Assembly (NCBI GenBank): GCA_964017195.1
Contig: OZ024890.1
Coordinates: 65,453,367 to 65,517,366 of the forward strand
Origin: Siderastrea radians
Taxonomy: Eukaryota > Cnidaria > Anthozoa > Scleractinia > Rhizangiidae
Reading direction: 5' to 3'
Length of the DNA: 64,000 nucleotides
Shown here: positions 36,434-46,376 of the stretch, piece after piece
Position numbering within the stretch: the first letter of the stretch is position 1
Layout: each line of letters starts with the position of its first letter
Translations under genes and position numbers: made by a program
The notes under the pieces: model-generated
What the model was told of the DNA's origin: nothing
The model's input: the letters and a program-made list of their open reading frames with translations, nothing else
Databases searched by the model: none

Positions 36434-37087
36434 TCAGCAGTTATTCTCAATACGGCATTTATTTTTGAGTTGAGTAGTAAACTCTTGGAGGGAGGTGACT
36501 TTGTTGTTTAACTTACTTGAATATAGATAGTGGCGCATAAAGAGGGTGGTATAGTTAAATTTCTTCGTTATTTTTCTATCGTATGAATCAGAAATTACAC
36601 CAAATAACATTTCTTCTGTTGTTGGGGTGATCTGACACGCGTTTGTTGCGTTAAACCATTGCAAAACGTCTTTTGCAAATGCCTTCGTAAAAGAGCATTC
36701 AATAAATGTGCAGTCAATGGAGTCGTTCTGTCCGCAGTATGTGCATTCATCATCCTCCTTGATACCAAATTTGAATAATTCTCTCTTCGTTACTATAATT
36801 CTATGTATGAACTTGAAGTGAAACTCTTTGAGTTTATTTTCCTTACAAACGTTTCTCAGCGACTTAAAGATCCTACACCAGGAATCTTCGTTTAGAGAGA
36901 GACTTTTACTCCACCGTTTGGCACCAGTTTGATTGTCTGTATGGGTTTTGTCATTAAGTAATTTGTAAAAATCTTTTGATTTAGCTTTTCCCAGATTAAT
37001 TTGTCCAGTGTCATTCAAGTTGAAGATTTTATTATCGCTTGTGAAATATAGCTTGTTAAAGGTGGCAGTATCGTTTGCCTTTGTCAA
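36434..37087 (-). pseudogene. LINE ORF2 C-terminal region with zinc finger
   Basis: Carries ECTYCGQNDSIDCTFIEC, the terminal finger. The canonical His between the cysteine pairs appears replaced by Cys (IDCTF). The frame ends at 36434, about 150 bp before the element's A-rich end. Confidence 0.82.
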
Positions 37088-37114
37088 TAAACGGTTCGGT
37101 ATTGCGCTAATTAT

Positions 37115-38047
37115 TTAATAATACTGAAGAAAGTTAGTTTGGCATCCGTATTTATCAGAGAACTCCTTGAAAGTTAAGAAGTTTCCATCATTTTTAAGAA
37201 GATCTTTAATAGAGACAACTCCTTTCTTGAACCATTCATTAATATAGACTGGCTTCCCGTCAACTAGTATGTCTTTGTTGTTGAATAGAACTATATCTTG
37301 TGATTGGTCATAGCCATTGAGAGTCTTCAATTCATTGAAAGAGTCGAGTATATTTTTATAAAAAACGGGTAGTTGGTTGAAATACTTCGCACTATAGTTG
37401 CACCTCAGTATAAAATCTAGACCTCCCATTTTTCTGAAGAAATGGTTTGGAACTGTGCACCAACTCCTCTTGCCTGTGGCCAGTAATCGAGCGATCCAAA
37501 CAAGATTGAGCGATTTGAACATTAGTCCTATATCAGTCATGCGTAATCCACCTTTACTGGTATCTTGATAGAGTCCTGATCTTTTTATTTTGTCTTTCTT
37601 GTTTTTCCAAAGAAATTTAAAACATTTTGTTTTAACAGTGTCTTTGATTCCTGCAGGAACGACAAGATTTGATGCTGAATAAATAAGCTGAGATAAGCCC
37701 AGGGTTTTGATTATCATTACTTTTCCAAACAGAGTCAGATCCCGTGTACTCCACATATCGAGTTTTGTTTGTAATACTTTTAGTTTTTGATAAAAATTAA
37801 GCTCGTTGTTTCTTTTCTCGTCATACGAGAAGTGAACTCCAAGTATCTTAACGGGACTGCGCATCCACTTCATTCCAAGTGGGTTGCTCGTATTATTTGC
37901 CCATTTCCCTAACCAAATCGCCTTCGTTTTCTTCACATTTAAACACAGACCGGCTATCTTGCCAAACTCTTCTACCAATTTCAAGGCCCTTTCCACAGGA
38001 GCTAAGTCAGCACAAAAAATGTTGGTGTCGTCCGCAAACAGAGACAA
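37115..38047 (-). pseudogene. LINE RT second half (FADD motif, thumb)
   Basis: Starts within LSLFADDTNIF (FADD at 38027-38038) and continues through AGLCLNVKKTKAIWLG, LTLFGKVMIIKTL and FKFLWKNKKDK, the usual Tx1-like thumb and connection. It is one small frameshift away from the fused frame at 38055-38576, and ends at a stop near 37115. Confidence 0.88.
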
Positions 38048-38054
38048 TTTGACT

Positions 38055-38576
38055 TCATTTCCGAATATCTAGAATTTCAGCTGAAAGAATAAACAGGTAG
38101 GGAGACAGGGGGCAACCCTGTCTCACACCTTTTGACGGTTTAAACCAGTTGGTTGCAAAGCCGTTATTAAGCACTGTACTCTCTATGTTCGTATAGAAAG
38201 TGCTAACCCATCTTTTCATGTCCGAACCAAAGTTGAAGTAATCTAGCGTCTTCATTATAAAGGGCCAATAATTTGCTCCTTTTATCAAGCTCCTGAGCTC
38301 TGCCAGCTCTTTGGTAAGCTTGGCGTTTTCTCGAAGGATATTGGACACGTCAATCTTTATATCGACAAGTATTTCTTTGAGCTCCAGGCGGCTGGGTTCC
38401 TCGGTTTCTTCCTCCACGGGGTCGTTCTCTTTTGACGCCTTATTTGCACGTTTGGAAGAGGACTGATCTTCTTCGATGGAGCCACGTTCTCCTCGCTTAT
38501 GTTTTCGTCTGGTTATAAGTAACCGCACTAAAGCAGCATAGCTCTGAGGTTCAATTTCAAAGCTAAAGGCCGACAA
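38055..38576 (-). pseudogene. LINE ORF1-like N-terminus fused in frame to RT palm
   Basis: The first ~95 codons are charged and coiled-coil-like (KRGERGSIEEDQSSSKRANK, then ILRENAKLTKELAELRSL), as in LINE ORF1 proteins. Without a frame break this continues into RT sequence WVSTFYTNIESTVLNNG and KGVRQGCPLSPYLFILSAEI (motif B region). All of ORF1's remainder, the endonuclease and RT motif A are deleted. The frame stops at 38055-38057. Confidence 0.8.
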
Positions 38577-38685
38577 AAAGTACTAAAACTGAAAATTTGG
38601 GAAGGGATCGGCTTCTCCTTCAAAAATCGTGCCACCGCACGTCGCGTCTGCGCATGCTCCTCTCCATGCTCGAATTGTAAATGAT

Positions 38686-40099
38686 GGCAAAATAAAATTC
38701 CAGCCTTTACATAGTTCGGATAATATAATGGTTTACCATCTATTTTAATGTTTTTATTATTCCGGATTATACTTTCGGACTCGGGAGGCTTTCTTGAAAA
38801 AGAGGCTCAAAAATCAGCCCACCACTGAAGAAGCTCATTGTAAAATTTAGAATAGGTTTTGTCATCTTTAACTTCATAATTGCATCTGAATAAAAATTTA
38901 CCCCCAAAATCTTCAAGTAAGTGCTTAAGATAAGCCTTCCAAGGCAACGAGCCTTCCGAGAAAAGTCTGCCAATCCAGGCCAGTCTATCTTGATGCTTTA
39001 ATTGAGGTTTCGATATCTATTAAATCAAGACCACCGTGTTTCAAATCGTTTATTGTAGCTAGTCGAGCTATTTTATCTGGCCCTTTCCATAGAAAATTAT
39101 AAATGATGGAATTGAGTTGTTTGATGAAATCCTCAGAGGTTGACAGAATTGAAAACACATACAACATTTTCGGAATCAGAAGTGATTTGATAATCGTGAC
39201 TTTGCCATACAGTGAAAGGCCCCGGCAACTCCATAACCTTGTCTGCATTCGGATATCTTTCAATTTATCATAAAACGTTTTCTGCAGCAAATCCACCTCA
39301 TTATACGTAAAGACAATCCCGAGGGCCTTAATGCTGTTGTACCATCTTAAACCAAGAGATGTGTTCTCTGTGTTTTGTCTAGACGAACCAATCCACGTGC
39401 TTCAGTTTTGGAATTGTTGACCTTCAAGCCAGAGCAGGATTCAAATTGATCAAGTAAACAAAAATCCCGTTGGGCACACTCAAGATCGGGCACAAACATA
39501 GTGAGGTCATCGGCATACTGCACTAACTTAAATTCATCTTGTCCTATTTTAAGGCCTTGAATATTAGGTCTGCTCCGGATGGCAATTGCTAGAATCTCAG
39601 CTTCGATAATAAATAAATACGGCAACAACGGATCCCCTTGTCTAACTCCTCTTTGTAATTCAAAATACGGTGTACAGGTCCCGTTGTTCAACACACAACT
39701 GGATATGTTTCTATAGAATGTCTCTACCCATCCGATAAGATTTGGTCCGAAACCGAACACATCTAGACATTTTAACATAAAATTCCAGTCAACACTGTCG
39801 AAGGCCTTTTCAGAATCAATAAAGAGTAATATACCAGGTATGTTTTCTTTTTTTGTGAAATCCATAACATCTAAAATTGATCTCGCAGCTTCACCTATGA
39901 ATCGTCCTTTCACATATCCCGACAGATTGGCGTGAATAATTTCAGGAAGGACCTTAATAGTTCTCGCCAAAATTATCCTGGAAGCAATCTTGGCATCCAC
40001 ACTTATTAACGATTTAGGTCTCCAATTTTCTAAATAGTTTCTGTCCTTTCCTTTCTTTTCAATAAGTGTGATGATAGCTTGCTTTTGTGAAGAAGACAT
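38686..40099 (-). pseudogene. Tx1/L1-like LINE reverse transcriptase, right arm
   Basis: Inverted counterpart of 32174-33580. The 40099-39347 frame is more intact than its partner: LLFIDSEKAFDSVDWNF (motif A), RGVRQGDPLLPYLF (motif B) and LVQYADDLTMF are in one frame. Motif A has DSEKAF where DFEKAF is usual. It then shifts to 39296-38985 and 38973-38767. By eye about 16 differences per 350 bp separate it from the left arm. The start codon region and the missing endonuclease-RT linker are shared with the left copy. Confidence 0.9.
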
Positions 40100-40129
40100 T
40101 TAATTTCTTTTTTATCAAAGGCTTCATTA

Positions 40130-40835
40130 AACGAGTCAGTCATCAATTTACCTATTAAAGGCCTTGACAAGTCGTTCGCTTCCTCTAACCAAATTGCAAT
40201 TCCTTGTTATCATGTCCACATAGTCTAGTCTGGTCAGCAGAGAAGTATTTAACTTCCAAAATCCTGGTCCTCTGTAGCCCTCTTGAATATCCTCGAGCTC
40301 TAATACTATCGAAGAGTGATCAGTTTTAATTGAAGCTAGAATGTCAACTATTGAAACTAAATCATGCAAATTATCTGAGATCAGCCAGTAATCGAGTCTG
40401 CAAAAAATAAATGGAGACATTTTGCTCCACGTAAAGCTACGAGTATTGGGGTTCTCAATGCGCCAAATGTCGTGGAGACTAAACTCATTTTGAATATTTT
40501 CAATTGAATTCGTGGGATTAAAATCCCGCCCTTTTTGTCCATGGTAGGATCTAAGGGACAATTGAAATTTCCACCTATAATAACATTATCGTCCCCGTCT
40601 AGCTCCATCAGTCGTAAAGTTGACGACAAATTTTGATAAAAACAAATTGCCTCTGCGTCTTTATTTGGACCATAAACGTTTATAAGACGGTAATTTTTGT
40701 CCTTGATTTTGACGTTTAGGGATAACAACCTGCCTTTGGAATCTGATAATTCTTGCTGAATAACAATCTCCAATTTATTCTTGATTAACACAGCGACACC
40801 CCTCGCATTAGAAGTCCCATGTGAGAAGAAAAGTC
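40130..40835 (-). pseudogene. LINE B endonuclease domain, right arm
   Basis: Two frames (40791-40381 and 40561-40148) give ARGVAVLIKN, RLINVYGPNKDAEAI, VIIGGNFNCPLDPTMDKK, RSFTWSKMSPFIFCRLDYWL and TDHSSIVLEL, the ordered EEP endonuclease motifs (GDFN-type, RLD and SDH-type). The expected GDFN is GGNFN and SDH is TDH here. The N-terminal metal-binding part is missing. Confidence 0.85.
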
Positions 40836-41323
40836 TCGATATCAGAAATCTTTTTTCTTCTTTTCGTGCGCTTTTTCTTTGCTGTATTTAATTGCAATTT
40901 GTCTTATCCTGCACTTAACTAAATCCCACAACAGTCTTTTATGCGTAACTTCATTGAATTCGTTTAACCACATAGGCACACTTTCATTTATCAATCGGTA
41001 ACAAAATCGTCGTCATCCACGACACCGGCATTAAACTTCCAAAAAGAGCGATCACGCTCCGGTTTGTCTATACTACTAAAATGAAGAAAACTTGCAAAAT
41101 GGTCGGAGTTGATCGAAGAAATAATATCAGGCAAACGTCGCTAATAAGCCAATAGTCAAGTCTTCTCTGAATAAAAGGATTGTTTGTCTCCAAGTAAAAC
41201 GTCCAGATTCCGAATAACATATTCGCCAAATATCCACTAAATCGGAATCCAGGCCTATATCTTGTATATGTGTGTCAGAGTCTATTTAAACAGTCTACCG
41301 CCAGAACAGTCAAGACATTAAAG
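40836..41323 (-). pseudogene. LINE A endonuclease C-terminal fragment, right arm
   Basis: Reads FIQRRLDYWLISD and FWKFNAGVVDDDDF, then a charged linker (IRQIAIKYSKEKAHEKKKK) that breaks off at about 40836, where the LINE B endonuclease begins. Its outer end joins the 18-bp array through gttgactttaatgtcttgac on the minus strand. Confidence 0.75.
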
Positions 41324-41911
41324 TCAACTCAAGTAACCCAAGCAACTCAAGTACGCCAAGCAACTCAAGTGAGGCAAGCAGCTCAAGTAAGCTAAGCAAC
41401 TCAAGCAGGCCAAGCAACTCAAGTAAGCCAAGCAGCTCAAGTATGCCGAGCAACTCAAGCAGGCCAAGCAACTCAAGTAGGAAAAGCAATTCAAGTAAGC
41501 CAAGCAACTCAAGTAAGCCAAGCAATTCAAGTATGCAAGCAACTCAGGTAAGCCAAGCAACTCAAGTAAGCCAAGCAACACAAGTAAGCCAAGCAACTCA
41601 AGTAAGCCAAACAACTCAAGCAGGCCAAGCAACTCAAGTAGTGCAAGCAACTCAAGTAAGGCAAGCAACTCAAGTAAGGCAAGCAACTCAAGTAAGCCAG
41701 GCAACTCAAGGACGCCAAACAACTCAAGTAAGCCAAGCAGCTTAAGTAAGCCAAGCAACTCAAGCAGGCCAAGCAACTCAAGTAAGCCAAGCATAACTCA
41801 AGCAGGCCAGGCAACTCAAGTAAGCCAAGCAGCTCAAGTAAGCCAAGCAACTCAAGCAGGCCAAGCAACTCAAGTAAGCCAAGCAACTCAAGTAGGCCAA
41901 GCAACTCAAGG
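41324..41911 (-). repeat. 18-bp minisatellite array, right arm, inner part
   Basis: Same unit on the minus strand (gcaactcaagtaagccaa). It borders the LINE at the same inner boundary sequence as the left array. It is separated from the rest of the right array by the Ngaro insertion. Confidence 0.97.
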
Positions 41912-42029
41912 TGTTGTTTTGATTCGAATCAAAATGGTTAATTATTATCTTGATCGATCGCGTCATAGCTGTAGGTTTCTGGTTACATTCCCTCGTGGTC
42001 CAGTTTTAGTCCGCTGTGTAATTTCGAAA
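41912..42029 (+). repeat. Split direct repeat A1 of the Ngaro element
   Basis: Matches 46161-46278 with few substitutions; starts tgttgttttgattcgaatca and ends ...gtaatttcgaaa. Confidence 0.93.
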
Positions 42030-42059
42030 TCTCACGTTTATTCGTTTTTCTCGATCGTC

Positions 42060-43091
42060 ATGTCATCTTCTAAGCCAACTCGCCAAAGGAGGAACAGCCG
42101 AAAACATCTCTCCACTGACTACGAGTGGGATGGAATCGACGGTTTGCTGCCCGCGAGCTTTGATCGTGGCGACGATTTAGCGACCTCCGGCTCTCATGCC
42201 CTCACAACATCAGCTAATACAGACAAAGTATTGCCGTTCGTCGGTACTAGTCCAGCCACCGGACTTCTGGATACGGCTCCACGCGTCCTATTTCCATCAC
42301 CAGGAGCTATTCCGAAACTTGTCAAGTCCAAATCTTCGAAGATATCGAAAACACCGGAGACCGCAAAACTCGACACAGTTGCACCCCAAAATCAACCTCT
42401 GGAACTTGAGATCCGGAAACTCGAGCTTCAACTCGAGCTGGTGAAACTTGCACAAGCTTCGCCGCTTTCCGTTCCAACTGCTGCAAGCGACGATTCATCA
42501 AAATTGCTGGGTGACGTGAAAGCCCTGCAAAAGACGCGCTTCCCTCAACCGTGGCCTCATATTTGCGCACCAGGTGAGCCAAAGCTCTATTCAGACTTAT
42601 CTCTTGCTGAGGTTTGCGCGGGTTACATTGCCATCCTCCAGCAGTACCCTGATGGCTCTAATCGTTTTCCCCCTGGCGCCCTTCTTAGCCATTTTCATGA
42701 ACTGATGGTTTTATCATGCAGCTATCAATGGTCAGCGGTTCGCGCCTACCATTATAAGGTGCTACGATCAATAGAGATGGGTCTCGTGAAATGGGGTGAC
42801 TCGTTTGAACCTTTCAAACAACCGTTGTTCATCCCTACTGCCTTGCTGCCTCCACCAGACACCAATTCCAAAACCAAGAAACCGCAACCCAAGTTAACCT
42901 CCCCTTCGCCCTCTATTCTCCGCCACGACATATGTGACGCTTGGTCATGGCACGGTGACTGTACCAACTCTGCTTGCCCCAAACAACACGTTTGTGTCGT
43001 GTGTAAACGCTCAGACCATCAAGCTTTCTGCTTCCCCAAGCGCAGGTACTCCATCCCTACAAGGCGTCCAGATCCTTCTTCACGCGACTGA
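42060..43091 (+). CDS. Ngaro Gag-like protein
   Basis: An uninterrupted frame from ATG 42060 (context cgtcATGTCATC) to TGA 43091. The frame is also open upstream, but this ATG is just after the A1 repeat and is the likeliest start. It has a Ser/Thr-rich N-terminus, a predicted coiled coil (LELEIRKLELQLELVKLA, ~residues 117-134) and a C-terminal Cys/His cluster (CTNSACPKQHVCVVCKRSDH) that looks like a zinc knuckle or CCCH finger. It presumably binds the RNA in the particle. Confidence 0.85.
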   Translation: MSSSKPTRQRRNSRKHLSTDYEWDGIDGLLPASFDRGDDLATSGSHALTTSANTDKVLPFVGTSPATGLLDTAPRVLFPSPGAIPKLVKSKSSKISKTPETAKLDTVAPQNQPLELEIRKLELQLELVKLAQASPLSVPTAASDDSSKLLGDVKALQKTRFPQPWPHICAPGEPKLYSDLSLAEVCAGYIAILQQYPDGSNRFPPGALLSHFHELMVLSCSYQWSAVRAYHYKVLRSIEMGLVKWGDSFEPFKQPLFIPTALLPPPDTNSKTKKPQPKLTSPSPSILRHDICDAWSWHGDCTNSACPKQHVCVVCKRSDHQAFCFPKRRYSIPTRRPDPSSRD

Positions 43092-43169
43092 CTACACGAT
43101 CCTTCACCTCCTTCTCAATCTCTTCCCTTTCTCGACCGGTCCTCCACCCAGCCACGTTCTCCACAATCG

Positions 43170-44849
43170 TTGTCCATGGCACGCTCGTTTCCAATCAAGT
43201 CCCAACTCACCTCCATGCTTGTTCCCATGCATTCCAAACTACAGTCTGCGTCCGGTCCCAATACTTTCACCTTGCGTCTTCCAGTTCCTTCGTCGCTAAA
43301 CATTCCCGAGTGGCGCACGCAACTACGCAAATACCACGATCAGGACCTCTGCGATTTTCTTGAGTTTGGCTGGCCAGTTGGCTACTCCGCTCCCGTTTCT
43401 ACGCAGCAAATCCATAGCTCTGCTACTTCCAATCCACAAGTAATTGACGTTTTTCTAGCTACGGAGTGTCTTCTTGGCGCCACTTGCGGTCCTTTTACTG
43501 TAAATCCTCTGGCCGTTGACTTAGTTACTTCACCTCTTCAGATCGCGTATAGCCGCTCAGGAAAACCACGTGTTGTTGTCGACCTTAGTTTTCCTCACGG
43601 CACTTCCGTGAACAGTGGGATCCCAAATGATACTTACCTCGGCAAGCCTTTCACTTTACGTTTACCCGGAGTGGACGCCCTCATCAATATAATCTCTCAG
43701 AAGGGTGCTGGTTGCCATCTCTTCAAGAAGGACTTGAGCCGCGCTTATCGTCAACTGTGGATCGATCCCCGCGATTTTCACCTTCTTGGCTACCGCCATA
43801 ACAGCTCTTTATATTTTGACGTCGCCCCACCGTTCGGCCTTCGCTCCTCGGCCATGATGTGCCAACGAACTACCTCCGCTGTCACTTACATGTTTCAAAA
43901 GATGGGTTTTCAGTGCACAAACTATATCGATGACTTCGGCGGCGCAGAACTCCCTGCACACTCATGCGCTGCTTTCAACGCCTTAAACGACCTCCTCTCC
44001 TCCTTGGGTCTTTAGTCATCCCCCGACAAAGACTGTCCTCCCTCCACCAGTATGGTCTTCCTCGGTATTCAACTTGACACCCTCGACATGACCATGTCCG
44101 TCACTCCTGATCGCCTTCAAGAGCTCCTTCACCGTTGCTCTGCTGTACTCCTCCTCACACATATCCCTCGCCGCGACTTACAGTCCCTTCTTGGTGTCAT
44201 GTCCTTCGTTACCGCCTGTGTTCGCGCCGCCCGCATTTTCATGTCAACCCTCCTTAACACGCTTCGCGTACATCGGGAATCTCCCTCCTGTCTCTTATCT
44301 GACGACAACAAATCCGATCTACGCCGGTGGTGTCATTTCCTTCCCCACTTCAACGGCATCTCTCTTATCAAGACTTCCCCCTGGATCAGCGATCCCCTCC
44401 TCCTCTCCACCGACGCTTGCAACACTGGCGCTGGCGGTTATTTTAATGGTCAGTTTTTCCATTCCCCTTTTCCGGCGCCAATCTTCCACCGTTTTGGTGA
44501 TGATATCAACACCTTGGAGCTCCTCTCCATCATGGTGGCTCTCAAGCTCTGGGGCACCGCTTTGCGTGGACTACGGTTTATTCTTCACTCCGACAATAGC
44601 AACAGCGTTCAGGCCTTGAATTCGGGCCGTTCCAGAACCCTCGGCATGCAACTGTGTCTACGTGAAATTTGGTTCCTCTCCTCCCTTTACGATTTTGAGA
44701 TGTCTGCCGTTCACATTCCCGGTCGTCAAAACTCTCTCGCTGATCACCTTAGCCGTTGGCATCTATCTCCTGATCACGAGGCCCAATTTGACGCGCTGAC
44801 CAGTCATATTTCAACCACCCATGTGGCTTGTCCAATGCGATTTTTTTGA
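43170..44849 (+). pseudogene. Ngaro RT and RNase H, one in-frame stop
   Basis: RT motifs: KPRVVVDLSF, FKKDLSRAYRQLWIDP (motif A), PFGLRSSAMMCQR (motif B) and CTNYIDDFGG (YIDD, motif C). A TAG at 44013-44015 breaks the frame after NALNDLLSSLGL; the same frame resumes with MVFLGIQLDT. RNase H follows with STDACNTGAGG, NTLELLSIMVAL, LHSDNSNSV and NSLADHLSRW, supplying D-E-D-D. Only this stop separates it from an intact polymerase, so decay is recent, or the stop is read through. Confidence 0.9.
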
Positions 44850-44868
44850 CTTCGAGATCGCGTTTTAA

Positions 44869-45912
44869 TGCTTTCTGTCTTACTTCGCAGATGTCGTCCC
44901 GCCTCCTGTACCAAAGTTAACCCCGCCACTGTCCGCTTCTACACTGCAACAACTTGTCCCACAGATACAAGCCCACGCCTATGCCCCCGGCACTTTTCGC
45001 AACTTGCATTCGCAGTGGAAATCGTTTTTACACTTTTGCTGTACTTATCGCCTGGTTCCTCTCCCAACCTCACCGCACACCGTCGCGTCCTACACGTCCT
45101 ACTTAGCTTGCAAAACATCTTCATTCCAGTATATTTTGAAACACCTTAATGCTGTTCGTCTCCCACATCTTTACAATGGTTTCTCGGCTGACGCCTTGGA
45201 TAGCTTCGCGGTCTCTTTAACCAAGCGTGGTTTGAAACGCCTATTAGGAACTGCTACACGTCAGAAACACCCGATCACTCCCGCTATACTGCACCATTTT
45301 CGCCAACATTTGTCCTTGGAACTTCCTTCTCACGCTACGGTTTGGGCTTTATTCTGTACCGCTTTCTTCCCCTTTCTCCGTAAGTCCAACCTCACCGTCT
45401 CCTCTTTTGGTTCCTTCAAGCCTAGCCGCCATCTTGCTCGCCGCGATATCAAGTTTACAGAGTCTGGAGCCCTCCTTCGTATTCGTTGGACCAAGACCCT
45501 GCAACATAATGAAGGCATCCGCCTAATTCCGCTCCCCAGCATTCCGGGCTCCGCCTTGTGCCCCGTATCGGCCCTGCTCCATTTCTTCTCCTTAGTTCCA
45601 GCCTCCTTGACAGCGCCACTTTTCTGCCTGCCTACCGCATCTGGTCTTCGACCCCTCACCTTCTCTATCTTCAGCACCTCCCTCAAGCGTCTCATCTCTG
45701 CCATCGGCCTCGATCCCCAGCATTTTTCCCTGCACAGCTTCCGTCGCGGTGGCGCCACTTTCGCCTACCAAACTGGTGTACCAGAACACTTGATAAAACT
45801 CCACGGGGACTGGCGCTCGGACGCCTTTCGGGCCTATTTGACTTTGCCTCTTGCCACGCGCTCACGAGTCGCCGACATAATGGCCGCAGGCCTATATTCA
45901 AACAGTAACTGA
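44869..45912 (+). CDS. Ngaro tyrosine recombinase
   Basis: The frame is open from after a TAA at 44866-44868 to TGA at 45910-45912; no ATG is obvious early in it, so it may be made by fusion, reinitiation or splicing. The core has the catalytic Arg in FFPFLRKSN, then HSFRRGG (H-x-x-R), HGDW and the nucleophile Tyr in FRAYL. These are the R-H-R-H/W-Y residues of the lambda-integrase family. The enzyme would integrate a circular DNA copy by site-specific strand exchange, which explains the absence of a target duplication. Confidence 0.9.
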   Translation, partial: CFLSYFADVVPPPVPKLTPPLSASTLQQLVPQIQAHAYAPGTFRNLHSQWKSFLHFCCTYRLVPLPTSPHTVASYTSYLACKTSSFQYILKHLNAVRLPHLYNGFSADALDSFAVSLTKRGLKRLLGTATRQKHPITPAILHHFRQHLSLELPSHATVWALFCTAFFPFLRKSNLTVSSFGSFKPSRHLARRDIKFTESGALLRIRWTKTLQHNEGIRLIPLPSIPGSALCPVSALLHFFSLVPASLTAPLFCLPTASGLRPLTFSIFSTSLKRLISAIGLDPQHFSLHSFRRGGATFAYQTGVPEHLIKLHGDWRSDAFRAYLTLPLATRSRVADIMAAGLYSNSN

Positions 45913-46078
45913 GCTCTACCTCGGCTCTCCTTTCCTGATAGCGTAGTGTTAACACTTTTGACAGATCCCTTTTATTATTATCATTATTATTATTTTTTTT
46001 CAATCTATACATTTTCCCTTTACTTTTACTATTATTTTACACTTTCACTTTTCCCTAATCACACGTTTGGGCATTTTT

Positions 46079-46160
46079 GGGGACTCAATTTATTAATCTG
46101 TAATTAAAAGAATATTCTAGCCCAAACGTGTCTTTCATTGATTGATGTGGTTAATAATTT
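46079..46160 (+). repeat. Split direct repeat B1
   Basis: Matches B2 at 46295-46376. A 12-bp inverted pair, acacgtttgggc (46061-46072) and gcccaaacgtgt (46120-46131), overlaps it and could form a stem. Confidence 0.92.
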
Positions 46161-46278
46161 TGTTGTTTTGATTCGAATCAAAATGTTTAATTATAATCTT
46201 GATCGATCGCGTCATAGCAGTAGGTTTCTGGTTACATTCCCTCGTGGTCCAGTTTTAGTTCGCTGTGTAATTTCGAAA
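46161..46278 (+). repeat. Split direct repeat A2
   Basis: Directly adjoins B1 with no gap; copy of A1. A short C-rich spacer separates it from B2. Confidence 0.93.
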
Positions 46279-46294
46279 CCCTCCCCCCCTCCCA

Positions 46295-46376
46295 GGGGAC
46301 TCAATTTCTTAATCTGTACTTAAACGAATATTTTAGCCCAAACGTGTCTTTCATTGCTTGATGTGGTTAATAATTT
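46295..46376 (+). repeat. Split direct repeat B2 (3' terminus)
   Basis: Copy of B1; ends ...ttaataattt, after which the 18-bp array resumes. Confidence 0.92.

Larger units (their letters stand above)
36287..38669 (-). mobile_element. Internally deleted Tx1-like LINE insertion with perfect 16-bp target duplication
   Basis: tcgaattgtaaatgat occurs at 36271-36286 and again at 38670-38685. The right arm is continuous with the left-arm sequence once this insertion and one repeat copy are removed. On the minus strand the element runs from a short 5' leader through an ORF1-like start, RT and C-terminal finger to an A-rich end (aaaaaaa near 36287). Confidence 0.9.
41912..46376 (+). mobile_element. 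Ngaro-type (DIRS order) tyrosine-recombinase retrotransposon, nearly complete
   Basis: Has the diagnostic split direct repeats A1 - coding - B1 - A2 - B2: A1 41912-42029 and A2 46161-46278 (118 bp each), B1 46079-46160 and B2 46295-46376 (82 bp each). The ORFs encode a Gag-like protein, RT, RNase H and a tyrosine recombinase, and no integrase. It sits inside the 18-bp array with no target duplication; removing it restores the 18-bp phase. One in-frame stop interrupts pol. Confidence 0.93.

Noticed and set aside
43115..45804. Minus-strand frames across the Ngaro element
   Set aside because: Shadows of its GC-rich coding strand.
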